Source of the DNA: Fennellomyces sp. T-0311
Lineage: Eukaryota > Mucoromycota > Mucoromycetes > Mucorales > Lichtheimiaceae
DNA length: 28,985 nucleotides
NCBI GenBank assembly: GCA_025266875.1
Contig: JALLLT010000116.1
Coordinates: 1-28,985 of the forward strand
Direction of reading: 5' to 3'
The translations under genes were made by a program, and so were the position numbers. Shown one piece after another: positions 28,346 through 28,985 of this stretch. The notes under the pieces were generated by a model. The model did not search any database, was not told the DNA's origin, and worked only from the letters and a program-made list of their open reading frames with translations. Position 1 is the first letter of the stretch, and each line of letters starts with the position of its first letter.

Positions 28346-28985
28346 GGCTTTGTCGATTCCGGTGCTACGTTTAGCGCGATCACTCCTTCCTTGGCCTCTC
28401 GTCTTGGTCTTTTGGTTACGCCATCCATTGGCAAGATTGGTCTCGCGGCCCCCGGGCTACAGATAGATAGAATTGGATCCGTCCAAATAAAGATTTCTCA
28501 TAACGGCTACACTACTGTTCACACTTTGAAGTCATGGACTTCAATGCTGATGCTGATATTTCTATCGGTGCTGATCTTATGCCTCACATTGGTATCTACT
28601 TGCAAGGTCTCGCCTATTGCTGGCACAAACCCAACAGACCTTTAGCTCCGGCTACTACTTTCTTGCATGAGCCTAGCAATTCTCCAGCAGGCACTCCTGA
28701 AGAACATGCAAAATTCGTTGCTGCATTACAACCTTTACTTGATGCAAATGCTGCTATTCCTCGTACAGCATCTTGTCCACTTCCTGAAGCTATGCTCTAT
28801 ATTCCTACCAAGGAAGGCGAAACAGCCTATAGACGGCAATACCCCTTACCCGATAAGGCAATGCCGGCAATTCGGGAACAGATCAACAAATGGATCGATG
28901 ACGGCGTTGTTGTTCCTGCACCTCCAGGCAACACTTTTAACAACCCTCTTACCTTCGTTCCTAAGCGTGATTCCTCCGGGAACAA
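28330..28985 (+). pseudogene. pol: R2 pol: protease and start of reverse transcriptase, two frame changes
   Basis: The protease motif GFVDSGATFSAITP lies around 28350-28390 in a frame one base back from gag. After GYTTVHTLK the frame changes again near 28525-28528, and the continuing sense is VMDFNADADISIGADLMPHIGI. It then runs to the window end through LPEAMLYIPTKEGE and the reverse transcriptase lead-in INKWIDDGVVVPA ... TFVPKRDSSGN, typical of Ty3 elements. Both changes fall in short homopolymers (A-run and TTT), each explained by one missing base. Either old damage or assembly error is possible. Confidence 0.78.

Larger units (their letters stand above)
26291..28985 (+). mobile_element. 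R2: Ty3-type LTR retrotransposon, 5' half
   Basis: LTR (26291-26710), short leader, gag from 26757, protease (about 28330-28580) and the start of reverse transcriptase running off the window end. The order and motifs are Ty3/gypsy. Its gag uses a different zinc-knuckle spacing and has no relation to the R1 gag visible by eye. Two one-base frame changes break the coding region. The body is GC-richer than its flanks. The 3' LTR is outside. Confidence 0.88.

Overview
The window looks like a transposon-filled stretch of a fungal nuclear genome. Spliceosomal introns are short (about 50-90 nt), with GTAAGT-like donors and CTAAC-like branch sites. Non-coding DNA is AT-rich, and nearly everything recognisable belongs to a mobile element of a kind common in fungi: Ty3-type LTR elements, PIF/Harbinger elements and CACTA/Plavaka-like elements. 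An early-diverging fungus (Mucoromycota) is my guess from protein style and is not proven here. I see no host housekeeping gene, tRNA or rRNA.

Layout. (1) 1-6246, minus strand: the 5' part of a decayed Ty3-type retrotransposon (R1), with LTR 5893-6246, primer-binding site 5875-5890, gag 2664-835 and protease/start of reverse transcriptase 837-1. Gag carries several in-frame stops and ends on a textbook -1 frameshift heptamer. (2) 2806-5771: a PIF/Harbinger element (H1) inserted into the R1 leader with a 3-bp duplication. It has an intact transposase and an intact Myb/SANT-like partner gene, convergent. (3) 6611-7470: two related solo LTRs, from the same family as the LTR at 26291. (4) 7703-21104: a CACTA/Plavaka-like element (E1) with CACTGCGCA ends. 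Its right subterminal region is split by a second, complete element (E2, 13546-21011, CACTGCAA ends, TCC duplication). (5) 21105-22508: unassigned DNA with a hairpin, a duplicated 25-mer and a broken acidic/coiled-coil ORF. (6) 22509-25871: a second PIF/Harbinger element (H2) with ~51-bp terminal inverted repeats, a spliced transposase and a spliced Myb-like gene. (7) 26291-28985, plus strand: the 5' half of another Ty3-type element (R2), with LTR, gag, protease and the start of reverse transcriptase, broken by two one-base frameshifts.

How the genes work together. Each Harbinger element carries the expected pair of DDE transposase and Myb-like DNA-binding partner, so both could be autonomous. 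E1 and E2 each carry a multi-exon tnp2-type transposase plus further spliced genes. A coiled-coil/basic protein is encoded convergent to the transposase in both. A tiny spliced protein with a shared CG-Y ... IL-VT-S pattern is encoded divergently from it in both. E2 also has a spliced 162-codon gene upstream of its transposase. This shared accessory set is the most novel content of the window. All exon models were made by eye from splice consensus and reading phase.
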